DNA from: Geovibrio thiophilus
Lineage (GTDB): Bacteria > Chrysiogenota > Deferribacteres > Deferribacterales > Geovibrionaceae
Direction of reading: 5' to 3'
DNA length: 64,000 nucleotides
NCBI RefSeq assembly: GCF_004087915.1
Contig: NZ_CP035108.1
Location: 1 to 64,000, forward strand
Made by a program: the position numbers and the translations under genes
Part shown: piece by piece, positions 17,219-25,696 of the stretch
How the letters are laid out: every line of letters starts with the position of its first letter
Position numbering within the stretch: the first letter of the stretch is position 1
The notes under the pieces: model-generated
What the model saw: only the letters and a program-made list of their open reading frames with translations
Databases searched by the model: none
Told to the model about the DNA's origin: nothing

Positions 17219-18328
17219 TTATTTTCGGTACGCATTCATAAGTTTTTTCAGCCTTTCAGTCTTGTCGGCGTTGCCTGACATATAATCAAAGGCGGTTTCC
17301 CCTTCAGCATCCTTAAGCATCGGATCGGCGCCCTTTGCCAGAAGAGCCTCTGCGAGATCCTCCCGCCCGTTTTTCACGGCAGCCATAAGCGGCGTCTCCC
17401 TTGTGCCAGCCGTGCGCCCGTTGACATTACCGCCCATAGATATAATCTTTTCAATGTCCGCCGCTCTTATACCTCTGTTCCCCGCCGCAGCATTGAGCAC
17501 AGGCAGGTCAGCCTTGGCTGTGATCTTCACTCCGTTTTCAAGAAAATGCCTTATGACATCCTTATCCGCACCCGCTTTAAGCGCTTCTGAGAAAAGCGGA
17601 TTGCCCGTGTGCGCTACGGCATTGAGGTTTGTTGTTTTAAGAATTTCTTTGGGATAACGCCAGCTCTGCAATGAATCAAGCAGGTACTCTTCGCCGTTTT
17701 CAAAACTGAACCCCTGTTCCAGCAAATATTCGGCAGGATCATTTCCTATAAAAGACATAAACTTTACCAAAGAATTGTCAGGATTTCTCAGTGCCAGATT
17801 AAGCAGGTCAACTGTCCGTCCGTCCTCAAGGGCAAATTTTCTGTGTACATCCGCCCCGCTCTCTTCAAGGATTTTAAGAATTTCAGAATCATTATAGAGA
17901 GCCGCATAAGCTGCTGGGGTGAACCCTCTGCTGTCCGCGGCGTCAATATCCGGATAAGCCGCATTCAGGTAAGCTCTTATATTTTTCGCCTGCCCTGTTC
18001 TTATCAGCATATGCAGAGTATTTCCATCCAAAGCCCTGTCAATATCCGCCACTGCGTCCGCTCCGAGATCATGGAGAAACATCTCCCATTTGACTTTATC
18101 CAGCCCTGCGGGCTCCACCCCCATTTCAGCCAGAACGGATGCGGTAGAGGGGGGAATCTCACAGATTACCCCGTTCTCGGTAAACGCAACAGGTTCGGTG
18201 AATAAGGGAACAGGCTGCACAGCCTGAAGAGAGGACTGCGGAGAGGATTTCGCTGACAACCAATAACCGGTCACGAAACAAAAAATGAACACCGCTGCGG
18301 AAGCAATAATATTCTTCTTCATATTCAT
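17219..18328 (-). CDS. Membrane-anchored ankyrin-repeat protein 1
   Basis: 369 aa. MNMKKNIIASAAVFIFCFVTG is a signal anchor; the rest is probably periplasmic. Ankyrin repeats appear at about 100-170 (DGNTLHMLIRTGQ..., DSRGFTPAAYAALYNDSEILKILEESGADV) and 270-350 (TRETPLMAAVKNGREDLAEALLAKGADPML), with degenerate repeats between. Residues 60-100 carry a PAGLDKVKWEMFLHDLG segment similar to one in the upstream gene, so the two are diverged duplicates. The start overlaps the stop of that gene by 4 bp; AGGA lies upstream. No enzyme domain is visible; ankyrin stacks usually bind proteins. Confidence 0.82.
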   Translation of the reverse strand: MNMKKNIIASAAVFIFCFVTGYWLSAKSSPQSSLQAVQPVPLFTEPVAFTENGVICEIPPSTASVLAEMGVEPAGLDKVKWEMFLHDLGADAVADIDRALDGNTLHMLIRTGQAKNIRAYLNAAYPDIDAADSRGFTPAAYAALYNDSEILKILEESGADVHRKFALEDGRTVDLLNLALRNPDNSLVKFMSFIGNDPAEYLLEQGFSFENGEEYLLDSLQSWRYPKEILKTTNLNAVAHTGNPLFSEALKAGADKDVIRHFLENGVKITAKADLPVLNAAAGNRGIRAADIEKIISMGGNVNGRTAGTRETPLMAAVKNGREDLAEALLAKGADPMLKDAEGETAFDYMSGNADKTERLKKLMNAYRK

Positions 18329-19464
18329 TTTCTGTTCCTGTATTTGTCCAGAAGGGTGCGCATCCGCTCCCTGTCATCCGGCGGATAATGGTACATGCCC
18401 TTATCAACAAGATATTCATAAACATCCTGATTACGGTTATCCAGCACATCAAGCCCTGCGCCTTTCCGGAGCAGCAGCTCAGCCATATCAAAACGTCTGC
18501 CCTTGACCGCGTACATAAGCGGTGTCTGCCCTGTCGAAAGCATTTTACCGTTCACATCAGCTCCAAGCTCAATCATTCTTTCAACCTGATTCATTGTTAC
18601 AGCAGAATTTGACATAGCCGCCTGAAGGGGAAGAAACATATGATTCCGAATATCCAGATCTATTCCCTTCTCAAGACAATAGTTTACTGCATCGCCTGTT
18701 GTGTCATCCCTCAGGATAGCATTAATTACGGGGAAAGAACCTGACGGATCAGCGGGCACGAACGGATCGGTGTTTTTCAGAATCTCAGTAAGATATTTTG
18801 CCTGCTTTTCTCTGTCGGAAAGTACGCCGAGAATATATTTATTGCTGTCAGCAAAGGAGCACCCCTTTTCGAGGAGCAAATCAGTAATTTCATGACTTTG
18901 CTCTTCCTCCGAAAGAAGCGCAAACCACAGGACATCACCATTCAGAAAGCTGTTCTCTCTTTTAATATCCGCACCCATGTCATAGAGAAGCTTCACCGCC
19001 TCAAGCTCACCGTTCATAACAGCATAGTGCAGCGGAGAGTTCCCCCAGCGATCCACGGAATTCACTTCTGCGGGGTATCTTTCAAGATATTCGGCGGCGT
19101 CCTGAAGTCTGCCTGTGGCGGCAAGCAGATGCAGATATGTTATCCCAAGCTCTTTTTCCAGTTCGTTCACGTGCTTTTTTCTGACCGCATAGGCAAATTC
19201 CTGCCAGTTTGAGCCCGAGAGGTTCTCAAAACCGAATTTCTTAGCGCTCTTTTCCATGAAAGACGGCAGACAGACAGCCCTTTCCAGCGGTTTTTCAGCC
19301 GCAGGAGCCGGAAGAACCTGCTTCTCTTCAACGACAGCGGTCAGGATTGTCTGCGGAGGTTCTTCATGCCGCATCAGCTTAGCCGTATAATTACCGGAGG
19401 CAAAACCGAGGGCTCCGCAGACAATAACAAGTATACTGATTATTTTCATATCCATCTTTATCAA
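18325..19464 (-). CDS. Membrane-anchored ankyrin-repeat protein 2
   Basis: 379 aa with an N-terminal membrane helix (IISILVIVCGALGFASG) and a largely helical extracytoplasmic part. Clear ankyrin repeats are LHLLAATGRLQDAAEYLERYP, NSPLHYAVMNGELEAVKLLYDMGADI and GQTPLMYAVKGRRFDMAELLLRKGAGLDVLD. The TTG start overlaps the upstream stop (TTGA) with GAGG five bases before; an ATG three codons in (19455) is the alternative. The gene is paralogous to the next one and co-transcribed with it. Its binding partner is unknown. Confidence 0.8.
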   Translation of the reverse strand: MIKMDMKIISILVIVCGALGFASGNYTAKLMRHEEPPQTILTAVVEEKQVLPAPAAEKPLERAVCLPSFMEKSAKKFGFENLSGSNWQEFAYAVRKKHVNELEKELGITYLHLLAATGRLQDAAEYLERYPAEVNSVDRWGNSPLHYAVMNGELEAVKLLYDMGADIKRENSFLNGDVLWFALLSEEEQSHEITDLLLEKGCSFADSNKYILGVLSDREKQAKYLTEILKNTDPFVPADPSGSFPVINAILRDDTTGDAVNYCLEKGIDLDIRNHMFLPLQAAMSNSAVTMNQVERMIELGADVNGKMLSTGQTPLMYAVKGRRFDMAELLLRKGAGLDVLDNRNQDVYEYLVDKGMYHYPPDDRERMRTLLDKYRNRK

Positions 19465-19868
19465 AGAAACCTCAGAAGGAAAGCTGACAAGCCCGCCGTT
19501 TCAATAACAAGCAGAATGCCTATGTAGTAGATAAACCCTATTAAAAAGACACACAGAAAAAAGACAATTTTATTGGACTCAAGATAATACTCATAAAAAG
19601 CCTTATCGATTTTCCCAAAAGGAGTATCTGACAATCGGAGCAATCCCCAGTCTTTATCTTTAATTTCCCCTCCCTTTGGCGGAGCAGGATGTTTTTTTGA
19701 TTTTTTTAAAGCGATAAATGTATAAAAAAACATGACAGTAACAAACGCCAGCAAATAATACAGCCGCTGAAAACTGTCGCCAAATAATAACACGCCAATA
19801 TGCAAAGCGATTGTTGAGTAAACAATCAGTTTTAATATTTTAAAGATCAGATAGTCTGCCTTATTCAT
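19461..19868 (-). CDS. Small hypothetical membrane protein
   Basis: 135 aa with two N-terminal hydrophobic helices (about 12-30 and 35-53), a charged loop KKSKKHPAPPKGGEIKDKDWG and a third helix near the C-terminus (about 100-130, VFFLCVFLIGFIYYIGILLVI). I do not recognise a family. It is the first gene of the three-gene unit with the two ankyrin proteins, preceded by a good promoter about 210 bp upstream. Confidence 0.7.
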   Translation of the reverse strand: MNKADYLIFKILKLIVYSTIALHIGVLLFGDSFQRLYYLLAFVTVMFFYTFIALKKSKKHPAPPKGGEIKDKDWGLLRLSDTPFGKIDKAFYEYYLESNKIVFFLCVFLIGFIYYIGILLVIETAGLSAFLLRFL

Positions 19869-20084
19869 TTTCTAACCCCCAGTTTTAAGGCAATTTAACA
19901 AAAGTGAAATTGAAGAATATCTTATAATGTTCCGCCTGCTTATACATACAGAATATTCTCTCAGTTCAGAAACTCCGTCTCGTCTCATTAAAAGCAATTG
20001 AAAACTATCAATCGGACAGAATCGTACTGACAGGAAGCAGGACTTGAGCTTTTTAATATTACCATAGACTAACAAATATGCACA

Positions 20085-20113
20085 ATTCTAACTCTCTTAA
20101 GCGGGACTGTCAA
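20085..20113 (-). promoter_or_regulatory. Promoter of the ankyrin operon
   Basis: On the minus strand TTGACA (20113-20108) and TAGAAT (20090-20085) are spaced by exactly 17 bp. The predicted start near 20078 gives a leader of about 210 nt before the small membrane protein at 19868. The leader region 19869-20078 has no recognisable riboswitch or gene. Confidence 0.6.
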
Positions 20114-20140
20114 CACAAGCTGAATATATAATTGCACTAA

Positions 20141-20174
20141 AATAAAAAGGGGTGCGCCCTTCTGAGACGCACCC
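20141..20174 (-). terminator. Intrinsic terminator after rsgA
   Basis: On the minus strand a GGGTGCG/CGCACCC hairpin is followed by TTTTTATTTTA, just downstream of the rsgA stop. Confidence 0.85.
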
Positions 20175-20183
20175 TGCTGAAGT

Positions 20184-21260
20184 CTATTTTCTCTTGTTTT
20201 TCACATACTTTTTGAGCTGTTTCATCTCACCCTTGCTGCCGAACATCCGCTTTATCTTCTCCTGCTCTGCCTGACGGGAGTTCAGCCCGTCGTAAGTCAT
20301 TTCCCTGCGGAGTTTGAAATATCCGGCGAGGCGGTCTTCGGACAGTTCGCCTTTTTCAGCAGCAGTCCTGACCGCGCACCCGGGTTCTTTTGTATGGGTG
20401 CAGTCACGGAATCGGCAGTTTGCGGCAAGCTGCTCAATATCCTCAAAAGTTTTTCCCAGATCTGCGGCGTAAAGGTGCAGTTCTCTCATTCCCGGGGTAT
20501 CTATCACCGTCCCGCCGTCCGGCAGAAGAATCATCTGGCGGCTGGTTGTGGTATGCCTGCCCTTATCGTCTCCGGCACGGGTTTCGTTCACCGCAAGAAC
20601 ATCACGACCGGCAAGCCTGTTGATCAGTGTGGACTTCCCCACACCGGAGGAACCGATGAAGGCTACTGTCTCCCCTTCCGCTATGTACTTCCTCACTGTC
20701 TGCCAGCCGTTTTCCTCCACGGATGAGCAGATGACAATCTCCGCTCCGCCGCTGACGGATTCTGTTTCCTCCAGTTTTTCAACCAGATCCGCGCACAGAT
20801 CCGCCTTGGTGAGAACAACAACGGGCTTTGCCCTGCTCTCCCATGCGGCAGCCAGATACCGCTCAAGCCTCCGCAGATTGAAATCCGCATTCAGCGCCAT
20901 GCAGATGAAGACAGTGTCAACATTAGCGGCGATTACCTGCACGCCTCCGGCAGTTCCGGCAGCCTGCCTGACGAAAAGGCTTCTTCGGGGCAGAATGCCG
21001 TGTATTACAGCATCCCCCTTGCCGCCCTCCGTCCTGTCAGTCATGACCCAGTCGCCCACAGCGGGAAAATCTGCTCCGTCTTCCGCCTCATGGCGGAATC
21101 TGCCTGTCACGACCGCCTGAATCTCGCCTTTTTCGGTGATAACCTTATATAAATTATGATGCTGACCGGAAACTCTGGCTATGAACATTCCTTCATATTC
21201 AGCCGCTTCTTCGGTCAGTCTTTCATTGAGTCCGTATTTTTTTAAGCCGATGCCGCTCAT
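20184..21260 (-). CDS. rsgA: Ribosome small-subunit-dependent GTPase RsgA
   Basis: 358 aa circularly permuted GTPase acting in late 30S maturation. N-terminal OB fold (about 20-100); GTPase motifs in permuted order G4 TKAD, G5 (CSS), G1 GSSGVGKST, G2 (GRHTTT) and G3 DTPGMRE; C-terminal zinc module with the Cys/His set CRFRDCTHTKEPGC. All catalytic motifs are intact. It stands alone, divergent from the helicase gene, with its own terminator. Confidence 0.96.
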   Translation of the reverse strand: MSGIGLKKYGLNERLTEEAAEYEGMFIARVSGQHHNLYKVITEKGEIQAVVTGRFRHEAEDGADFPAVGDWVMTDRTEGGKGDAVIHGILPRRSLFVRQAAGTAGGVQVIAANVDTVFICMALNADFNLRRLERYLAAAWESRAKPVVVLTKADLCADLVEKLEETESVSGGAEIVICSSVEENGWQTVRKYIAEGETVAFIGSSGVGKSTLINRLAGRDVLAVNETRAGDDKGRHTTTSRQMILLPDGGTVIDTPGMRELHLYAADLGKTFEDIEQLAANCRFRDCTHTKEPGCAVRTAAEKGELSEDRLAGYFKLRREMTYDGLNSRQAEQEKIKRMFGSKGEMKQLKKYVKNKRK

Positions 21261-21523
21261 TTTATCCTCCGAAATATTTAATCTGTCATCCGGAGGGTAC
21301 GAGGAGATGTTTATTCTCTGCGCCCTCCTCAGGCCGACGCAATCTCTGTGTGTTCTCTGAGCATCATAAAATGCCTCCTTTAGCTGTATTCATACCTGTT
21401 TATAGCACATTCGCAAAAAAAGAGTTCTTTTAATTGTCCGTTTTCCCTATAATTGACTGGCTGATTATCGGACAGTTTCACGCAAGGCAACTTTTATCCT
21501 AAAACCGAAGGTGTATAATCAAT

Positions 21524-23668
21524 ATGATCGACTATAAAAACGAACTAAACAAAGGTCAGTACGAAGCTGTGGTGCGCACGGATACCCCGCTTCTTGTTCT
21601 CGCCGGTGCGGGCACGGGAAAGACAAGGGTTATCACCTACCGCATAGCCTATCTCATAAACGAAATAGGCATTGATCCCGAACGCATCCTCGCAGTCACC
21701 TTCACCAATAAGGCAGCCGAAGAGATGAAACACCGCCTCAGAAGCCTTGTGGGCACTGCCGCCGGCTCCGTCTGGATGGGTACGTTCCACAGCATATCGC
21801 TGCGCATCCTCCGCAGAGACGGGCAGACAGTGGGTCTGAAACCCGGCTTCGGCGTGATAGATCAGGACGACCGCATGTCTCTCTTCCGTGAGGTGATCAA
21901 GACCCTGCGGATAGACCACAAGAAGTACCCTCCCAAGCAGTACATGAACAAAATAAGCTGGTTTAAGAACACTCCGCAGTATGTGGAGGGTCAAATCCCC
22001 GACGCAGGGGCGTTCCACAGAGTGGATGAAGTTTTCAGGGAATATCAGAAACGTCTTGATGAGCAGTTTCTCATAGACTTTGACGATATGCTCAGCCTCA
22101 CGATCCGCATGTTTGAGGCATCCGAAGAGGTGAGGCAGTATTACTCCGCCATGTTTGAGCACATCCTCGTGGACGAGTATCAGGATACAAACGCCATTCA
22201 ATTCATGTTCCTTCGCCTTCTGGCGGGGAGAAGCGGCAGGATATGCGTTGTCGGGGACGACGATCAGTCTATCTACGGCTGGCGCGGAGCGGATATACGC
22301 AATATTCTCGAATTTGACAAGCATTTCTCGGATGTGGAAGTGGTGAAGCTCACAGAAAACTACCGCAGCACGGCGGATATTATCGCCAGAGCGAATACGC
22401 TGATAAAAAACAATGCCATGCGAAGAGGCAAGGAGCTCACAGCACACCTTGAAACAGAAGGCGCTCTTGAGCACTTATCGCTCCTTAACGAAACCTCGGA
22501 AGCGGACTTCGTGACGAAGACAATCGCCCGATACGCCGAAGAAGGCATAAGCTACGGAGATATGGCAGTCCTCTACCGCACCAACGCCCAGTCACGTAAC
22601 TTTGAAGTAAATCTCAACAAAACGGGGATCCCCTACAAGGTTGTCGGAGGCACGGCATTCTACCAGAGGCGGGAGATCAAAGACCTGCTGAGCTATCTGC
22701 GCTTTTTTGACAACAGCTTCGACAGCGTGTCCTTCTCAAGAAGCCTCACAACCCCCTCAAGGGGCATAGGCACAACCACCATAGACAAAATACGTGAGTT
22801 TGCCTCCAAAAACGCCGTCAGTCTCACCGAAGCGGTTAAGCAGATGTTCTCAGCATTCGGCAGAGGACAGCAGGAAGCATTCAGACAATATATAACCACC
22901 CTTGACCACCTCGCCTCCTTTACAAAGGTCAGCGACATGGTGAACGCCGTAATAGAACGTACAGGCTACAAGGAATATGTTCTCGCAAACGAAAGCGAAG
23001 AGGAAGCAAAGAAAAGGATAGAAAACATCTTCGAGCTGTACAACGCCGCCGTTGCGTTTGAGGAAACCTCTCCCGAAGGCACGCTCACAGACTTCCTCGC
23101 CAGTACATCCCTAAGCTCCTCCACGGACGAGACAGCGGGCGACAGAGTAAGCCTTATGACAATCCACTCCGCCAAAGGACTTGAGTTTGACACTGTGTTC
23201 CTCACAGGGCTTGAAAACGGCTTATTCCCCCTCTACGGCAGCATAGACGAGCCGGAGCTCATGGAAGAAGAGCGGAGACTCTGCTACGTTGGCATAACAA
23301 GGGCAAAACGCAACCTGTACGTCACCTGCGCCGAATCACGCATAATATACGGAAACAGAACCGTGAGCGCCCGATCATACTTCCTTGAGGAGATGGGCTT
23401 TGAAAAAGCGAAAGCGGTATTGGCACCCTCAAGCCGCCAGTTTTCCGACCGTTTCCAGAATTACTCAAGGAGACCGTCCCGCACTCAGAACAAAGAGCCC
23501 TTGGCTCCGTCCAAGGCAGGCAGAAAAGTGCGCCATGAGAAATTCGGCGAAGGGGTGGTGATAAACACCACCGGAGAAGGAGCAGCGGAAAAAGCAGAGG
23601 TCTTCTTCAAAAACGCAGGCGGGCTGAAAAAAATTGTCACAGCCTTCCTCACCTTCGTTGATGAATGA
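21524..23668 (+). CDS. pcrA: UvrD/PcrA-type superfamily 1 DNA helicase
   Basis: 714 aa 3'-5' helicase of nucleotide-excision repair and replication-fork maintenance. Motifs in order: Q-motif region NKGQYEAV, Walker A AGAGTGKTR (about 27-35), motif Ia TFTNKAAEEM, motif II DEYQDTN, motif III GDDDQSIYGWRGAD, motif IV LTENYRS, motif V HSAKGLEFDTVF and motif VI EERRLCYVGITRAK. A C-terminal segment GRKVRHEKFGEGVVI resembles the RNA-polymerase-binding tail of PcrA/UvrD. GAAGGTG precedes the start. Confidence 0.94.
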   Translation: MIDYKNELNKGQYEAVVRTDTPLLVLAGAGTGKTRVITYRIAYLINEIGIDPERILAVTFTNKAAEEMKHRLRSLVGTAAGSVWMGTFHSISLRILRRDGQTVGLKPGFGVIDQDDRMSLFREVIKTLRIDHKKYPPKQYMNKISWFKNTPQYVEGQIPDAGAFHRVDEVFREYQKRLDEQFLIDFDDMLSLTIRMFEASEEVRQYYSAMFEHILVDEYQDTNAIQFMFLRLLAGRSGRICVVGDDDQSIYGWRGADIRNILEFDKHFSDVEVVKLTENYRSTADIIARANTLIKNNAMRRGKELTAHLETEGALEHLSLLNETSEADFVTKTIARYAEEGISYGDMAVLYRTNAQSRNFEVNLNKTGIPYKVVGGTAFYQRREIKDLLSYLRFFDNSFDSVSFSRSLTTPSRGIGTTTIDKIREFASKNAVSLTEAVKQMFSAFGRGQQEAFRQYITTLDHLASFTKVSDMVNAVIERTGYKEYVLANESEEEAKKRIENIFELYNAAVAFEETSPEGTLTDFLASTSLSSSTDETAGDRVSLMTIHSAKGLEFDTVFLTGLENGLFPLYGSIDEPELMEEERRLCYVGITRAKRNLYVTCAESRIIYGNRTVSARSYFLEEMGFEKAKAVLAPSSRQFSDRFQNYSRRPSRTQNKEPLAPSKAGRKVRHEKFGEGVVINTTGEGAAEKAEVFFKNAGGLKKIVTAFLTFVDE

Positions 23669-23673
23669 AAAAC

Positions 23674-23703
23674 TTGAAAATACTGTGCATGTAAGGATAT
23701 AAT
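23674..23703 (+). promoter_or_regulatory. Possible promoter for gatCAB
   Basis: TTGAAA (23674-23679) and TATAAT (23698-23703) are spaced by 18 bp between the helicase stop and gatC. Confidence 0.45.
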
Positions 23704-23713
23704 GTTATTTTTG

Positions 23714-23774
23714 CCCCTCACAAAACTTCGGTTTTGAGGGGATTCGGGAGGACTTTTCACGTAAAAAGTTCCCA
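23714..23774. repeat. R2 repeat copy 1 with adjoining CCCCTCA/TGAGGGG hairpin
   Basis: A hairpin at 23714-23741 (CCCCTCA...TGAGGGG with a TTCG tetraloop) runs directly into an R2 sequence, GAGGGGATTCGGGAGGACTTTT, then AAAAAGTTCCC. The same order occurs at 51459-51502. It lies in the leader of gatC and could also end helicase transcription. Confidence 0.6.
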
Positions 23775-23820
23775 CAAAAGCGAACGGAAACAAAAAACAA
23801 ATATTACAAAGGTGTTATCT

Positions 23821-24108
23821 ATGTCCATAACCGATAAAGACGTAAGGCACATAGCCAAGCTTGCCCGTCTGAAAGTTGATGATGCGGAAGTTGAGAGGCT
23901 CGCCCTTGAACTGAGCTCCATTCTCGGCTACATACAGAAGCTTGAGGAGCTTGACGTGACTGGTGTTGAGCCCACATCCCACGTGCTTGACCTCTACAGC
24001 GTAACAAGAGAGGACGAAGCCAAGCCGTCCCTCGGCACAGAGAGAGCCCTCGCCAACGCTCCCGAAGCCGAACACGGTCACTTTAAAGTCCCAAGGGTGA
24101 TAGAATGA
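23821..24108 (+). CDS. gatC: Asp/Glu-tRNA amidotransferase subunit C
   Basis: 95 aa from the ATG at 23821 with AAGGTG six bases upstream; the open frame extends further upstream through repeat sequence, but the family start MSITDKDVRHIAKLARL is unambiguous. GatC wraps around GatA and stabilises the GatCAB complex, which converts misacylated Glu-tRNA(Gln) and/or Asp-tRNA(Asn). The LDVTGVEPTSHVLDL segment is the usual family motif. gatA and gatB follow. Confidence 0.95.
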   Translation: MSITDKDVRHIAKLARLKVDDAEVERLALELSSILGYIQKLEELDVTGVEPTSHVLDLYSVTREDEAKPSLGTERALANAPEAEHGHFKVPRVIE

Positions 24109-24137
24109 TCAGGGCTGCTGAAGCAGGTAAAAAATCC

Positions 24138-24215
24138 GGTTTCTTTGGAAAGAGTCTGAGAAAACCTTTCTTTTTCGTTAAAGAAAGGTTTTCTCAGAAG
24201 CAAAACCTAACTTTT
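24138..24215 (-). repeat. R2 repeat copy 3 (long hairpin between gatC and gatA)
   Basis: Arms CTGAGAAAACCTTTCTTT and its complement (24156-24197) enclose TTCG: about 18 paired bases. Flanking GGTTTCTTTGGAAAGAGT is the reverse complement of sequence flanking the copy at 27262-27290, so this is the same repeat inserted in the other orientation. It lies inside the gatCAB unit and could reduce read-through or protect mRNA ends. Confidence 0.7.
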
Positions 24216-24229
24216 ACTACGGTGACAAA

Positions 24230-25693
24230 ATGAGTATTTTAAACATGACTCTCAAAGAAATGAGCGCGGCTCTCAGGGATAAAAAACTTTCCTCAAAGGA
24301 GCTGGTTTCATTTTACTTAAACAGGATACAGAAGTATGACGGCAATCTTCAGGCGTTTCTTCACGTTAACGAAAACGCCCTGAAACAAGCGGAAGAGGCT
24401 GACGCCAGAAGAGCCAAGGGTGAGGTTCTTCCTTCTCTGGCGGGTATTCCCGTCGCCCTTAAAGATCTCATAGTAACGGACGACATGCCCACCACATGCT
24501 CATCCCGCATTCTGAAAGGTTTCCGTGCGCCCTACAACGCAACAGTGACAGAACTGCTCAAAAAAGAGGGAATGGTGATCCTCGGCAAGCTCAGCATGGA
24601 CGAGTTCGCCATGGGTTCCTCCAACGAAACCTCATACTATAAACAAACCCGCAACCCTTGGGACCTCTCCCGTGTTCCCGGCGGTTCAAGCGGCGGCTCC
24701 GCTGCCTCTGTTGCGGCGGGGTTTACCCCTGTTGCCCTCGGCAGCGATACGGGCGGCTCCATACGCCAGCCCGCCTCACTCTGCGGCGTAGTGGGGCTTA
24801 AACCCACATACGGCACAGTTTCCCGCTTCGGTCTTATCGCTTTCGCATCCAGCCTCGACCAGATAGGCACATTCTCCCGCAATGCGGAAGACGGCGCTAT
24901 GGTGCTCTCCGCAATAGCAGGGCATGACCCGAAGGACTCCACATCCGCACCTGTTGCGAAGAAAGACTACACCGCCGAACTCACAGGCGATATAAAAGGG
25001 CTTAAAATCGGCATCCCCACAGAGTTCTTCGCCGAAGGACTCGATCCGGTTGTTAAAGCAAAAGTGGAAGCAGGGATCGCGAAGCTTAAGGAACTGGGCT
25101 GTGAACCCGTTGAAATCAGCATGCCCCACACGGATTACGCCGTTTCGGTTTATTACATAATCGCCACAGCGGAGGCATCAAGCAACCTTGCCCGCTTTGA
25201 CGGCGTAAAATACGGCTACAGAGCCGAAAGCGAAAACCTGTATGACATGTACACAGCAACCCGCTCCGAAGGCTTCGGCGCTGAGGTTAAACGCAGAATA
25301 ATGCTCGGAACATACGTGCTCAGCGCGGGCTATTACGACGCATACTACATAAAAGCGCAGAAGGTGCGCACGCTGATCAAGCAGGATTTTGAAAAGGCAT
25401 TCGGGAAAGTGGACGCTGTCATCTGCCCCACCTCTCCATCGACTGCGTTTAAGTTCGGCGAGAAGTCATCCAACCCACTTGAAATGTATCTCAGCGACAT
25501 ATACACCATCTCCCTGAACCTGTACGGCGGTTGCGGACTCTCCGTTCCCTGCGGATTTGACGACAAAGGGCTCCCTGTGGGAATGCAGATCCTCGGCAGA
25601 TATTTTGAGGAAGGGAAGATAATGAACATTGCCCATGCCTATCAGCAGGCTTCCGGCGTATCAACCGACATACCTGAAGGATTTAAGGAATAG
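24230..25693 (+). CDS. gatA: Asp/Glu-tRNA amidotransferase subunit A
   Basis: 487 aa amidase that releases ammonia from Gln/Asn for GatB. The amidase signature with the Ser-cisSer-Lys triad is visible: Lys in GIPVALKDLI (about 80), cis-Ser and nucleophile Ser in PGGSSGGSAA and GSDTGGSIRQPAS. Full length for the family. It is separated from gatC by a 121-bp gap holding an R2 hairpin and from gatB by 3 bp. Confidence 0.97.
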   Translation: MSILNMTLKEMSAALRDKKLSSKELVSFYLNRIQKYDGNLQAFLHVNENALKQAEEADARRAKGEVLPSLAGIPVALKDLIVTDDMPTTCSSRILKGFRAPYNATVTELLKKEGMVILGKLSMDEFAMGSSNETSYYKQTRNPWDLSRVPGGSSGGSAASVAAGFTPVALGSDTGGSIRQPASLCGVVGLKPTYGTVSRFGLIAFASSLDQIGTFSRNAEDGAMVLSAIAGHDPKDSTSAPVAKKDYTAELTGDIKGLKIGIPTEFFAEGLDPVVKAKVEAGIAKLKELGCEPVEISMPHTDYAVSVYYIIATAEASSNLARFDGVKYGYRAESENLYDMYTATRSEGFGAEVKRRIMLGTYVLSAGYYDAYYIKAQKVRTLIKQDFEKAFGKVDAVICPTSPSTAFKFGEKSSNPLEMYLSDIYTISLNLYGGCGLSVPCGFDDKGLPVGMQILGRYFEEGKIMNIAHAYQQASGVSTDIPEGFKE

Positions 25694-25696
25694 ATC

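Noticed and set aside
19872-20129. 67-aa frame in the leader of the ankyrin operon (minus, 19872-20075)
   Set aside because: Its start is at the predicted transcription start and it has no ribosome-binding site or recognisable sequence.
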